Positions 52,037 to 60,085 of a DNA stretch of 64,000 bases are shown in pieces. The stretch is from Chryseobacterium wanjuense (GTDB taxonomy: Bacteria; Bacteroidota; Bacteroidia; Flavobacteriales; Weeksellaceae), in assembly GCF_900111495.1 (NCBI RefSeq), contig NZ_FOIU01000001.1:1488001-1552000 (forward strand), given 5' to 3'. The notes below the pieces were generated by a model that did not search any database, was not told the origin of the DNA, and worked only from the letters and a program-made list of their open reading frames with translations. The position numbers were made by a program, and so were the translations under genes. Numbering within the stretch: the stretch's first letter is position 1; each line of letters opens with the position of its first letter.

Positions 52037-52162
52037 TTAAAAATCCAAATATTTTTTCAAAAACTTTAATTTTCAGCGATTTAATGCGGGAAATTCAAGT
52101 AGTAAAAGTCTGTTTAAATTAACTGAAAAATTCAACCATAAAAGCTCAAACAAATTCTAATT

Positions 52163-52194
52163 AAAAAAACCGAAGACTCAAAAGAATCTTCGGT
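52163..52194 (-). terminator. Terminator after the DsbA-like gene
   Basis: Minus-strand hairpin ACCGAAGATTC / GAGTCTTCGGT followed by T-run, 31 bases past the stop. Confidence 0.8.
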
Positions 52195-52224
52195 AAAAAT
52201 TTGCTAAATATTACTGAAATTAAA

Positions 52225-53226
52225 TTACGATTTCAAGGTCCAGATAGAACCGTTTTTGGTGGTCAGCTTTTCCAGAGTTCCTTTAGCGGCAAGCTCATTC
52301 AGAAGTTGCTCGCTTTCTTTTCTTGGTGTTCCGGACAATTCTGAAAATTCTTTTGCGGTAAGAGAATTGTACTTTGCAAAAAGACTTTCCCAAGTTTTAG
52401 AATATTCAGATTTTTTTGTCTCCGAATTTACTCTAAGGATCGCTGTTTCGTAGAATGCATAAGGTTTTGAGCCATACACAATTTCCTTACTTCCCGCTCC
52501 GTTGGTAAAGAACATCGTAGGAAAACCACGAACGCCCATTTCTCTGGCCAGTTTCAGATCTTCCTGGAAAAGTTCTTTTCCTTTTCCTTCATAATCTGAT
52601 TTCAACTGATCTGCATTAAGGCCTACTTTTTTAGCTGCAGCAGCGATATTATCCCATTTTGCGATGTTTATTTTCTTTAAAAATACCATTTCACGAAGTT
52701 CTCTCATGAATTCAATAGCCTTCGTTTTATCCTGCATCTGCGCTGCTTTGAAAGCAATAGATGGCGGATATGATGAATCCAGAGGATCCTGCAACCATAC
52801 ATCACCGTCGATCGGCATATCGTAATAGTGGCTCACTTCGTCCCAATGGTGCGCTACGTCAGAAGGCTTGCTTATTCCGCCGCTGTTGTAGCTCCAATCC
52901 GGAAGAAGTCCTCCCATTCTGTATTCTATGTCTACGTTGTTTCCGTATTCCAGTTTTAGTTTTCTCAGCTGAGGCTCGATTCCCCAGCAGGAAGAGCAGA
53001 TAGGATCTGTAAAATAAATAACTTTTACAGGCTTTTCATTAGCTTTTACATTGATATCCCCGATTTCAGTTTTTTCTCCGGGTACTTCACAAATTCCTGT
53101 AGCAGGATCACATAATAGTGGGTTTGATGTCTTGTTCTCCATTTTTTTACTTTTACCGTTCTGTCCATTGCAGCTCGCTAAAGCCGCAGTAAGGAAAATG
53201 AATGTCAGTATTTTGTAGTTTATCAT
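52225..53226 (-). CDS. DsbA-family thiol oxidoreductase with lipoprotein signal and C-terminal helical domain
   Basis: A 333-residue protein. A lipoprotein signal (ALASCNGQ, Cys19) precedes an internal Met30 (MENKTSNPLLCD), where cytosolic relatives would begin. The DsbA thioredoxin fold with its helical insertion spans about 68-270, with redox pair CSSC at 77-80 (YFTDPICSSCWG) and the cis-proline VRGFPTMFF. The last 50 residues (LTAKEFSELSGTPRKESEQLL...SIWTLKS) look like a small winged helix. Cytosolic relatives include SpxH/YjbH-type adaptors. The divergent HxlR regulator suggests redox or quinone control. Start ambiguity decides whether it is exported. Confidence 0.85.
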   Translation of the reverse strand: MINYKILTFIFLTAALASCNGQNGKSKKMENKTSNPLLCDPATGICEVPGEKTEIGDINVKANEKPVKVIYFTDPICSSCWGIEPQLRKLKLEYGNNVDIEYRMGGLLPDWSYNSGGISKPSDVAHHWDEVSHYYDMPIDGDVWLQDPLDSSYPPSIAFKAAQMQDKTKAIEFMRELREMVFLKKINIAKWDNIAAAAKKVGLNADQLKSDYEGKGKELFQEDLKLAREMGVRGFPTMFFTNGAGSKEIVYGSKPYAFYETAILRVNSETKKSEYSKTWESLFAKYNSLTAKEFSELSGTPRKESEQLLNELAAKGTLEKLTTKNGSIWTLKS

Positions 53227-53268
53227 TTTTTGTGATGATAAGATTATTAATACTATTTTATCTTACCA

Positions 53269-53276
53269 CAAAACTA
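53269..53276 (-). promoter_or_regulatory. -7 promoter box of the DsbA-like gene (TAGTTTTG)
   Basis: Perfect TAnnTTTG on the minus strand, 42 bases before the ATG at 53226. Confidence 0.5.
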
Positions 53277-53321
53277 ACATTTGATTTTTAAATACTAATT
53301 ATGGGTTTACTTTTAGAAACC

Positions 53322-53339
53322 AGTTTCCTCGAGGAAACT
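53322..53339. promoter_or_regulatory. Candidate HxlR operator, 18-bp perfect palindrome
   Basis: AGTTTCCTCGAGGAAACT is perfectly symmetrical and lies between the divergent hxlR-like and dsbA-like genes. A half-site AGAAACCAGTTTCC overlaps its left side. Confidence 0.6.
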
Positions 53340-53392
53340 AACTTACTTAATTTTTTATAAATTTACAAAATCAAAAAATAAAGGTCTGAATC

Positions 53393-53752
53393 ATGAAAAA
53401 GGAAGCCAACGTTAATACAACATTGATATGTAAAAACAGGATGAATGCTATAAAAGATGCAATGGAAATCCTATCCGGAAAGTGGAAGTTCCATATTTTA
53501 GGGACATTAATGCAGGGCGAAAAAATGCGATTTATGGATTTATTGCGCGAAATCGACGGTATTGCTGCCAAAATGCTTTCCAAAGAACTGCAGGACATGG
53601 AAATCAACCATCTCATCAATCGTACGGTATTGAATACGAAGCCTGTAACGGTAGAATATGAAGTTACCGAGTACGGAAAAACCATCGAACCCATCATCGA
53701 CGAAATCGCAAAATGGGGCATTGAATACAGAAGATCTTTGTATCAAAAATAA
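53393..53752 (+). CDS. HxlR-family transcriptional regulator
   Basis: A 119-residue winged-helix protein. HxlR hallmarks are the N-terminal Cys13 (TLICKNRMNAI), MEILSGKWKFHILGTLMQGEKMRFMDLLREI, MLSKELQDMEINHLI and the wing VEYEVTEYGKTIEPII. Members with the N-terminal Cys often sense quinones, aldehydes or thiol stress. It is divergent from the DsbA-like thiol oxidoreductase, with a perfect palindrome in the shared promoter region, so that gene is the likely target. Confidence 0.92.
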   Translation: MKKEANVNTTLICKNRMNAIKDAMEILSGKWKFHILGTLMQGEKMRFMDLLREIDGIAAKMLSKELQDMEINHLINRTVLNTKPVTVEYEVTEYGKTIEPIIDEIAKWGIEYRRSLYQK

Positions 53753-53755
53753 AAA

Positions 53756-53777
53756 ACCGGCACATAAAACTGCCGGT
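53756..53777. terminator. Hairpin after the HxlR gene
   Basis: ACCGGCA / TGCCGGT with 8-base loop. The T-run is on the minus-strand side, so it would work best for minus-strand transcripts from the endonuclease V gene. Confidence 0.55.
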
Positions 53778-53922
53778 ATAGAAAAAACAAAAATTGATAT
53801 GGATATGATTAGATATGTGTTTTTTCTTGATTGAATATTTTTACTGGGACAAATTTATATTTATTTAGAATTAATAAAAATAATAATGAAATGACATTTG
53901 TCACCTTTTGATGAAAACTTTA

Positions 53923-54018
53923 ATTTTAACCACAATAGAGATAAAAACTATTTTTCAGTGTAATAATGAACTTAAATAATCAATGTGCTAAATCTTTAGC
54001 CTCTTTTGTGGTTAAAAT
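53923..54018. repeat. Inverted repeat, 18-bp arms (TTTTAACCACAA family)
   Basis: Arms 53923-53940 and 54001-54018 pair at 17 of 18 positions around a 60-base centre, between convergent genes. A fragment TTAACCACAAAAGACACA occurs at 49512. Confidence 0.7.
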
Positions 54019-54035
54019 AAAAGTAAATACATTCA

Positions 54036-54536
54036 TTAAATTCTCGTCAGCTGATCCAGTTTTTTTAAAAGTGCAGGTATTCTGAAGGCTCCGTGCATCG
54101 CCTCTACTTTTGGTTTGATTTCATCAACATCCATTCCGATTGCCGTTAAAAATAATGGTGTTTTGCTTTCTCCACGGTAGATTGACCTTCTTCGGGAATC
54201 CGGGGAGTTAAATTCATTCTTTGCAATCCCGATGACAGGATATTTTTGGTCTAAAGCTTCATACAGATAGCCTCCCAACCCTATTTTGCCCTCGTCATTT
54301 AAAGTGACATATCCGTCGACGATGATGATGTCTCCGGTTGTAAGCTGGATCTTTTTAAGCAAACTCAAAATGCAGGGAAGTTCTCTTTTGTAAAAGGCGC
54401 CGCTTTCATACTCTGAGGTGATATTTGTCTTTTCACTGAAAATTTCAGCTTCATTTTCGGAATTCCAGTTTTCAAAAGCGATACAGATCGTATTGGCATA
54501 ATCCTCAAAGTAATACGTATCAAATGCGTAAATCAT
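54036..54536 (-). CDS. Endonuclease V-like DNA repair protein, shortened
   Basis: A 166-residue protein resembling endonuclease V, which cuts near deaminated adenine (inosine). The three metal-binding acids can be matched: Asp6 (YAFDTYY, for the family's GVDVSY), Glu52 (FYKRELPCILSLL, for the FRELP element) and Asp75 (IIVDGYVTLNDEGKIGLGGYL, for VDGxG...GxAxHLG). Later PVIGIAKNEF fits the GVAK segment. It is about 55 residues shorter than the usual ~220: the N-terminal ~35 residues and the C-terminal part are reduced. This compact form may be a distinct subfamily, and activity is unproven. Confidence 0.78.
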   Translation of the reverse strand: MIYAFDTYYFEDYANTICIAFENWNSENEAEIFSEKTNITSEYESGAFYKRELPCILSLLKKIQLTTGDIIIVDGYVTLNDEGKIGLGGYLYEALDQKYPVIGIAKNEFNSPDSRRRSIYRGESKTPLFLTAIGMDVDEIKPKVEAMHGAFRIPALLKKLDQLTRI

Positions 54537-54556
54537 TTTTTAGTTGATAGTTTCTG

Positions 54557-54925
54557 TTATTTATTAAAAAACTCCCCGAAATGCCACAAAATTCCTGCAG
54601 GATCATGCACGAAACACTCTTTTCCCCAATCCATCGTTCTTATGGGAGTTAATCTTGCACTTTTGTATTTTTCAGTAAGATTTAAACCTAAAAGTTCCTG
54701 CCAGAATGCTTCAACATTTTCTACTTCAATGAAAAGCATGGTATTATCGATCCAGTCTTTTACGTAGGCATCCTGAAGGTAGAACGCGATTTCCTGTTTT
54801 TTGAATACCGATAATTTGGTGTCTAAAATAACTTCTTCAAAGCCCAAATCTTTATAAAAATTTCTGCTTTCCTCAAAATTTTCGGAACCGATAAACGGGC
54901 GGATTGATTTTACGTTTTGTTTCAT
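54557..54925 (-). CDS. VOC-superfamily protein (bleomycin-resistance-like)
   Basis: A 122-residue single-domain VOC protein: IRPFIGSENFEESRNFYKDLGFEEV at the start, EIAFYLQDAYVKDW in the middle and WGKECFVHDPAGILWHFGEF at the end. The HDPAGILWH segment is typical of glyoxalase-fold binding proteins of the bleomycin-resistance type. The ligand is unknown. It lies 20 bases before the endonuclease V gene and 2 bases after the GNAT gene, so the three form an operon in the order GNAT, VOC, endonuclease V. Confidence 0.88.
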   Translation of the reverse strand: MKQNVKSIRPFIGSENFEESRNFYKDLGFEEVILDTKLSVFKKQEIAFYLQDAYVKDWIDNTMLFIEVENVEAFWQELLGLNLTEKYKSARLTPIRTMDWGKECFVHDPAGILWHFGEFFNK

Positions 54926-54927
54926 GA

Positions 54928-55362
54928 TTATTTATTTTTCCAGTTGTTATAAGTCATTTCAAATTTTATTTCACCTTTTCCGTGAGTTCCGGTTTCTTTC
55001 CAGCCGGATTTCCTGTAAAAATTTTCTGCTCTGGTCTTGGGTGCAGTTCCCAGCCAGACGGTTTCTTTGGTCTGCTCAAAATACCAGTCGAGCATTGTAT
55101 CATGAAGTTTTCTTCCGATGCCCTGCTTTTCAAAACCGGGATCCAGAAACAAAGCCCAGATGTTTTTTTCTTTTAAATCCACAATCGAAAATCCGACAAT
55201 CTGATCATCAATTTCATATACCCAGCCTTTTCCTCTTTCAAATAAAAACTCTTCGCAATCTTTATCGGTAACTAAATTGGGATCAGACAAAGTATTTTCT
55301 TTGACTGAATTTCGCACTTTCTGTATCTGCGGAATATCTTCTAATCGGGCTTCTCGAATCAT
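54928..55362 (-). CDS. GNAT-family N-acetyltransferase
   Basis: A 144-residue acetyltransferase with the GNAT fold. It has an N-terminal strand IREARLEDIPQIQKVRNSV, a substrate-facing VYEIDDQIVGFSIVDLKEKNIWALFLDPGFEKQGIGRKL carrying the acetyl-CoA loop (QGIGRKL), and a C-terminal NFYRKSGWKETGTHGKGEIKFEM. The acceptor cannot be named. It heads a three-gene unit with the VOC and endonuclease V genes. Confidence 0.92.
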   Translation of the reverse strand: MIREARLEDIPQIQKVRNSVKENTLSDPNLVTDKDCEEFLFERGKGWVYEIDDQIVGFSIVDLKEKNIWALFLDPGFEKQGIGRKLHDTMLDWYFEQTKETVWLGTAPKTRAENFYRKSGWKETGTHGKGEIKFEMTYNNWKNK

Positions 55363-55387
55363 TTTAAATTAATTTTTAATAAACATA

Positions 55388-55422
55388 AAAAGGCAAATTG
55401 CATCGTTACAAATTTGCCTTTT
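55388..55422. terminator. Bidirectional terminator between the M28 peptidase and GNAT genes
   Basis: AAAAGGCAAATT / AATTTGCCTTTT, 11-base loop, on the minus strand 22 bases past the peptidase stop. Confidence 0.75.
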
Positions 55423-55443
55423 CAATATTCTGTTTTGTATGAG

Positions 55444-56487
55444 TTATTTGTGATCTACTACAATTCTTTCCGGTCTGTTTGCCAGTTCCCACGCGGTTGT
55501 GAACACAAGCTGCGTTCTTTTTTCAAGAAGTTTATAGTCGATTTTTTCTACGTCATCTGTAGGTTTGTGATAATCTTCATGAATTCCGTCGAAGAAAAAT
55601 GCGACAGGAATATTATTTTTAGCAAAATTGTAATGGTCTGATCTGTAATACAATCTTTGAGGATCGTTTGGATCGTCATACTTATAATTCAGTTCAAGGT
55701 TGTTTGTTTTTTTATTGGCCGCTTCATTGATTACTTTCAGCTGAGAGCTTAACATCTCGGAACCAATCACATAGACATACTGTTTTCCTCTGTTTTCCGG
55801 ATCATCGCGACCGATCATGTCGATATTTAAATCCACAATGGTATTAGCCAAAGGGAAAACCGGATTATCCGTGTAAAATTCAGAGCCGAACAAGCCGTGT
55901 TCTTCACCTGTCACGTGCAGGAATAAAATTGATCTTTTCGGACCTTTTCCTGCCTTTTTAGCAGCCTGGAAAGCCTTTGCAATTTCCATTACCGCTACGG
56001 TTCCGCTTCCGTCGTCATCGGCGCCGTTGTACACTACTCCATTTTTAGTTCCTACGTGATCGTAATGTCCTGAGATCACAACGACTTCTTCAGGCTTTTC
56101 ACTTCCTTCTATGAAAGCCAGAATGTTTTCAGAATCAGGAAGAGTTTCGCCACCGCGCTGCTTCATATAATCTGAAGGAACTTTTTGATAATAGGATCCA
56201 AGAGCCTTCGGATAACCGATTCCTAAGCTTTTATAATAATTAACCATATACTCTCCCGCCTTCTTCTGTCCGGGGCTTCCGGTGTCTCTGCCTCCCATTT
56301 CGTCAGAAGCAATTACGTATAAGTTTTTCTTTAAATCATCTGCTTTAATCTCCTTGTATGCAGAAAGAAACGCTTTGTCACCCTTTACGACGGATGAAGT
56401 AGTATTTGCTGCATCTGTAGAAGTTTTTGCCGTTCCGCAACTTACCAGTAAGGCTATTGAAAATAGCGGGATAAATAGTTTTTTCAT
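55444..56487 (-). CDS. M28-family zinc aminopeptidase, lipoprotein
   Basis: A 347-residue exported peptidase. The lipoprotein signal LLVSCGTAK (Cys17) anchors it in the envelope. The M28 metal ligands are visible: His and Asp in ISGHYDHVGTKNGVVYNGADDDGSG, the Glu pair in HVTGEEHGLFGSEFY, Asp in NIDMIGRDDPEN and His in YYRSDHYNFAKN. The DDDGSG loop bridges the two zincs. Such enzymes trim N-terminal residues from peptides in the periplasm or at the surface. Full length. Monocistronic, between the TPR regulator and a terminator. Confidence 0.94.
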   Translation of the reverse strand: MKKLFIPLFSIALLVSCGTAKTSTDAANTTSSVVKGDKAFLSAYKEIKADDLKKNLYVIASDEMGGRDTGSPGQKKAGEYMVNYYKSLGIGYPKALGSYYQKVPSDYMKQRGGETLPDSENILAFIEGSEKPEEVVVISGHYDHVGTKNGVVYNGADDDGSGTVAVMEIAKAFQAAKKAGKGPKRSILFLHVTGEEHGLFGSEFYTDNPVFPLANTIVDLNIDMIGRDDPENRGKQYVYVIGSEMLSSQLKVINEAANKKTNNLELNYKYDDPNDPQRLYYRSDHYNFAKNNIPVAFFFDGIHEDYHKPTDDVEKIDYKLLEKRTQLVFTTAWELANRPERIVVDHK

Positions 56488-56556
56488 TTAAAAATAATTT
56501 GCTTAAAAATAACAAAATTTATTTAATAAGTTATTATTGAATCTTCGGTGTAAACC

Positions 56557-58068
56557 TTAGCTAATAGAAGAAAGAACTATATATAATTCATTTTGATTAC
56601 TGACTTTCATTTTTTTCATGATTCTGTATTTTCGGCCTTCTACAGATCTAAGGCTTAATTTGGTGTATAATGAAATTTCTTTGACTGTAAAATTCATTTT
56701 TACTAATGCACAAAAACTATAGTCTGAAATTGTGAGACTGGGATATTCTTTTTGTAAGGATTGGTAGAAATCCGGATAGATTTTCGGAAACTCGATATAA
56801 AATGTATCAATATCGTTTTTTACCAATAGCAATAATTCTTTTATGATTTCGGGATCTATTTCCGGCTTCTTCTTTTCTTCAGTATTTTGCAAAAAATTAC
56901 CATTGCCGAATTCATTATATGTTTGACTTCCTTTTTGTTTTTTTTTGTAAACTATCAATACAAAAACAGATAATATCATCGCAAATAAAGCGAAAACCAA
57001 TGCAAAATCAATTTTTACCTGTTCTAATTTTTTTTCATCTCTCTTCTGAATATTTTTATTGATTTCAGCAATAAGTTTATTATTCTCCGATTTTTTCATC
57101 ACCTGGGTAATACTGTCTGAAAGATGCTTAAACTTCCATAAATATTCTGATGCATTTTTAAAATCTTTCATCTCACTGTATGATGCTGACATCATCGGGT
57201 AAATTTCATAAAGCTCATAGATGTTTTTGTTGTTGGCTGCAATTTCTGCAGCTCTATTAAAATAAGAAATCGCCTGAGCATATTTTTTTTCGTTACTTTC
57301 TATTGCTCCTTTTATAATAAAGCTTTGGATCAAAGAATATTTGTTGGGATAGACCTTCAAAAGTTTGTCTATCTGCACAATATAATTTCTTGCGCTGAAT
57401 ACATCTCCCGAAACGGCCAAAGAAAAAGTAAGAGACTCGAGAGCGTATATAATAGTGATTCCTTTATATTTATCAGATTCGCTTAGCTGTTGTGCCAGCG
57501 AGTAAGCTTTTTTCTTCAAGGAAATTACAGTTGCCATTTCATCACTCCTTCCCTGTTCATCCACTAATACATCGGCTTTCGCCAGTAAAATATATACGTC
57601 ATTGATTCTTGCGTTTTCTTTTGCAACATTCAACTCATTATATTCTTCGCATTTTTTTAGAATATACTGGGCTTCATTGAGATAATTTAATTTTAAAAGG
57701 GTACTTTGATAGACGAGTAACAGACGACACAGCATATCATAATCTTTTCTGGATTTGGCCAGAGCAATGCCTTCATTTATTTTTTTTAACGAATTTTCAA
57801 GATCTCCATTAAAAAAATAAATTCTTGTCTGTTCAAAGATAGAATATGCTTTTCCATCCGGAAAATTTGCTTTTTTGGATAGATAGTACAAATCGTAGGT
57901 ATAATCCAATAATTGATCTTTATCTACATTGTTGGTAATATAATTTTCCTCGATGATTTTAATAATACGATCGATCTCCGGGGTAGATTTTTGAGCAAAA
58001 TTTTTAATCGGATAAATACAAAAAAAAGCAATGAAATAAAATTTTAAAAAAGATTTATTTTTACTCAT
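56557..58068 (-). CDS. TPR sensor / HTH membrane regulator, paralogue A
   Basis: A 503-residue protein with a signal-like N-terminus (residues 1-25, ending NFAQ), a large TPR-rich periplasmic-type region (about 30-325; for example AQAISYFNRAAEIAANNKNIYEL and SYSEMKDFKNASEYLWKFKHL), one membrane span (about 345-368, VFALFAMILSVFVLIVY) and a C-terminal cytosolic helix-turn-helix (about 445-503; MNFTVKEISLYTKLSLRSVEGRKYRI) like LuxR/GerE domains. It would sense something outside and bind DNA at the membrane. It is clearly homologous along its full length to the gene at 61134-62648; the two flank the surface protein gene that follows. Confidence 0.85.
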   Translation of the reverse strand: MSKNKSFLKFYFIAFFCIYPIKNFAQKSTPEIDRIIKIIEENYITNNVDKDQLLDYTYDLYYLSKKANFPDGKAYSIFEQTRIYFFNGDLENSLKKINEGIALAKSRKDYDMLCRLLLVYQSTLLKLNYLNEAQYILKKCEEYNELNVAKENARINDVYILLAKADVLVDEQGRSDEMATVISLKKKAYSLAQQLSESDKYKGITIIYALESLTFSLAVSGDVFSARNYIVQIDKLLKVYPNKYSLIQSFIIKGAIESNEKKYAQAISYFNRAAEIAANNKNIYELYEIYPMMSASYSEMKDFKNASEYLWKFKHLSDSITQVMKKSENNKLIAEINKNIQKRDEKKLEQVKIDFALVFALFAMILSVFVLIVYKKKQKGSQTYNEFGNGNFLQNTEEKKKPEIDPEIIKELLLLVKNDIDTFYIEFPKIYPDFYQSLQKEYPSLTISDYSFCALVKMNFTVKEISLYTKLSLRSVEGRKYRIMKKMKVSNQNELYIVLSSIS

Positions 58069-58184
58069 TTGATACTTAATTATACAGAATTTTGAAATAC
58101 TGACACTTGATTTTCAACGATAGTCTCTGAGAAACAAAGCTAAAATAACTTCAATTGTTTAATTGAATAAAAAAAGAAACAGAT

Positions 58185-58222
58185 AAAACTTCCCCGGTTT
58201 TATAAGAACCAGGGAAGCTTTT
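58185..58222 (-). terminator. Terminator of the surface-protein gene
   Basis: Minus-strand hairpin CTTCCCTGGTT / AACCGGGGAAG with 7-base loop and T-run, 31 bases past the stop. Confidence 0.75.
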
Positions 58223-58252
58223 ATTAACATTATTATTTCAAATATCTATTGT

Positions 58253-60085
58253 TTATGGTGCAACACATTTTCCTTGTGCCCCATTAGGAGCTGCTACATA
58301 TATATTACCATTAGGACAAGTATATTGATATCTAATAAATTGAGTAGACTGTTGTACACATCTGTAATATTGATGCGGATCATTTGGATTTGCATAATAT
58401 CCTTCAGCAGTACAAGCTGGTAATACAGAAGCTGTTACGGTTCTTGTTATAGTACATGTTTTTCCTCCGATATTAATAGCAAAACTTGCAGTACCACTCC
58501 CTGATGGTGTTCCTGTGATTGTATAAGTAAGGGTTCCGTTGCCGTTGGCAAAACTACCAGCTGATACGGTAGCCGTTAAACCTGTTACCCCAGTAGAGGT
58601 TACACTCTGAGCTGCATGTGTCCCACCGTTACCGCCTGTATAAGAGATTACAGAATTCACTCCGGAAGCTGCAACACCAGCAGACAGTGTACCATTATGA
58701 GTTGCTCCTGCACAATTTAGGCTTGCAATAGCTCCAGCGACAGGAGCTCCTACCGTTCTTGTAATAGTACATGAACGTCCTCCAATTGTTATAGCAAAAC
58801 TAGCAGTCCCTGCAGCGGACGGTGTCCCTGTAATGGTATACGTAAGGTTTCCACTTCCTGTAGCGAAATTTCCTCCAGATAATGTAGCTGTTAAACCTGT
58901 TACGCCTGTAGAGGATATAGATTGGCTATTATAGAAACCTCCATTTCCTCCCGTATATGAAATTACTGAGCTAACTCCTGAAGCCGAAGAATTAGCTGTT
59001 AACGTACCATTATGAGTTGCTCCTGCGCAGTTTAACGCAGATATCGTACCTGGTGCAGGTGGAGCTGATATCGCTCCTTTTACCCCTAGTAAAACATTTA
59101 ATAAAAATGTTCCTCCCCATTGTAATCCTGAATGGTCTGCTCTTGCAACAGAAACAGTAAGTCTAGTCTTTCCTCCAACTGTTGCTAAATTGATAAATGC
59201 AGGTGCAAATACGTCTGGATAGCTAGAGTTATTACCAGCGGTCAACTGAGGAAAAATTTGCGCAGGATCTGGAAAAGCTCCACCTTGATATTCATATACA
59301 ATTGTCATTCTTGCAGGTGTATTAGTTCCGGGCGCAACAGAAGATTTTGATATCACCCACCAATTATCTGCATCGTAAGCTGTGTTGGCGTGATTTGTAA
59401 AATCTACCACAGTTGAATTGTGCGGTGGTATTCTCAATTGAAAACTTTGGAAGGAAACATTAGAGTTCTGTGCATAGCCCAATGTTCCGTCAGTCTTAGC
59501 AACCACTAGCCGGGAAAAATCATCAAAATTTTGTCCATTTTGAAGTTCTCTAATACGCGTATTTCCCAGTATATCAAGTTTTTCAGTTGGATTTATAATT
59601 CCTATTCCTATTCTGTTATTAGCAGCATCTACAGAAAATGTATTTCCATCCACAGAAAAAGCATTTTCAGCACTTCCTGTAAAAGCAAGTGTATTCCCTT
59701 CCTGAGATACAATTCTGTTTCCCGTAAGAATCCCATTGGTATTATAGATGTTGGCACTATCAATACTGGTATTGCTAAACTTCACCCATACACTCCCATC
59801 AAAATAATAAAATCCAACTTTGTCAACATTCACTGTTGAGCCAATGGTGCTTCCCGTAGAAACATTGTCTACATAAATTAATGTAGAAACAGGAGTGCCC
59901 GCCATACTTTGAGCCCTTTCCCTGTCGACTTTTGGAACAGTAAGACCGTCGACATTAGTCGTGGTTCCTGTCGCATTTTTTGCAACTACATCTAAGGTAG
60001 CCGCAGGATCAGCAGTATTCACCCCAACCTGCGCCGCCGCAAATAAAGGAAACAAAGCCAAAAGTAATAATACATTTTTTTTCAT
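58253..60085 (-). CDS. Repeat-containing surface protein with chitin-binding-like C-terminal domain
   Basis: A 610-residue exported protein. The signal peptide (residues 1-18, ending FAAAQ) leads into VGVNTADPAATLDV, the opening of flavobacterial tail-fibre/adhesin-like proteins. An interrupted beta-solenoid-like region follows (NRIGIGIINPTEKLDILGNTRI). Two tandem repeats of about 95 residues (about 355-540) share LNCAGATHNGTL, GVTGLTAT and GTASFAI...CTITRTV. The last 55 residues hold six Cys and aromatic residues (CTAEGYYANPNDPHQYYRC...YTCPNGNIY...GKCV) in the spacing of peritrophin-A/CBM14 chitin-binding domains. There is no type IX sorting domain. It is probably displayed at the surface and flanked by two TPR/HTH regulators. 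Confidence 0.8.
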   Translation of the reverse strand: MKKNVLLLLALFPLFAAAQVGVNTADPAATLDVVAKNATGTTTNVDGLTVPKVDRERAQSMAGTPVSTLIYVDNVSTGSTIGSTVNVDKVGFYYFDGSVWVKFSNTSIDSANIYNTNGILTGNRIVSQEGNTLAFTGSAENAFSVDGNTFSVDAANNRIGIGIINPTEKLDILGNTRIRELQNGQNFDDFSRLVVAKTDGTLGYAQNSNVSFQSFQLRIPPHNSTVVDFTNHANTAYDADNWWVISKSSVAPGTNTPARMTIVYEYQGGAFPDPAQIFPQLTAGNNSSYPDVFAPAFINLATVGGKTRLTVSVARADHSGLQWGGTFLLNVLLGVKGAISAPPAPGTISALNCAGATHNGTLTANSSASGVSSVISYTGGNGGFYNSQSISSTGVTGLTATLSGGNFATGSGNLTYTITGTPSAAGTASFAITIGGRSCTITRTVGAPVAGAIASLNCAGATHNGTLSAGVAASGVNSVISYTGGNGGTHAAQSVTSTGVTGLTATVSAGSFANGNGTLTYTITGTPSGSGTASFAINIGGKTCTITRTVTASVLPACTAEGYYANPNDPHQYYRCVQQSTQFIRYQYTCPNGNIYVAAPNGAQGKCVAP

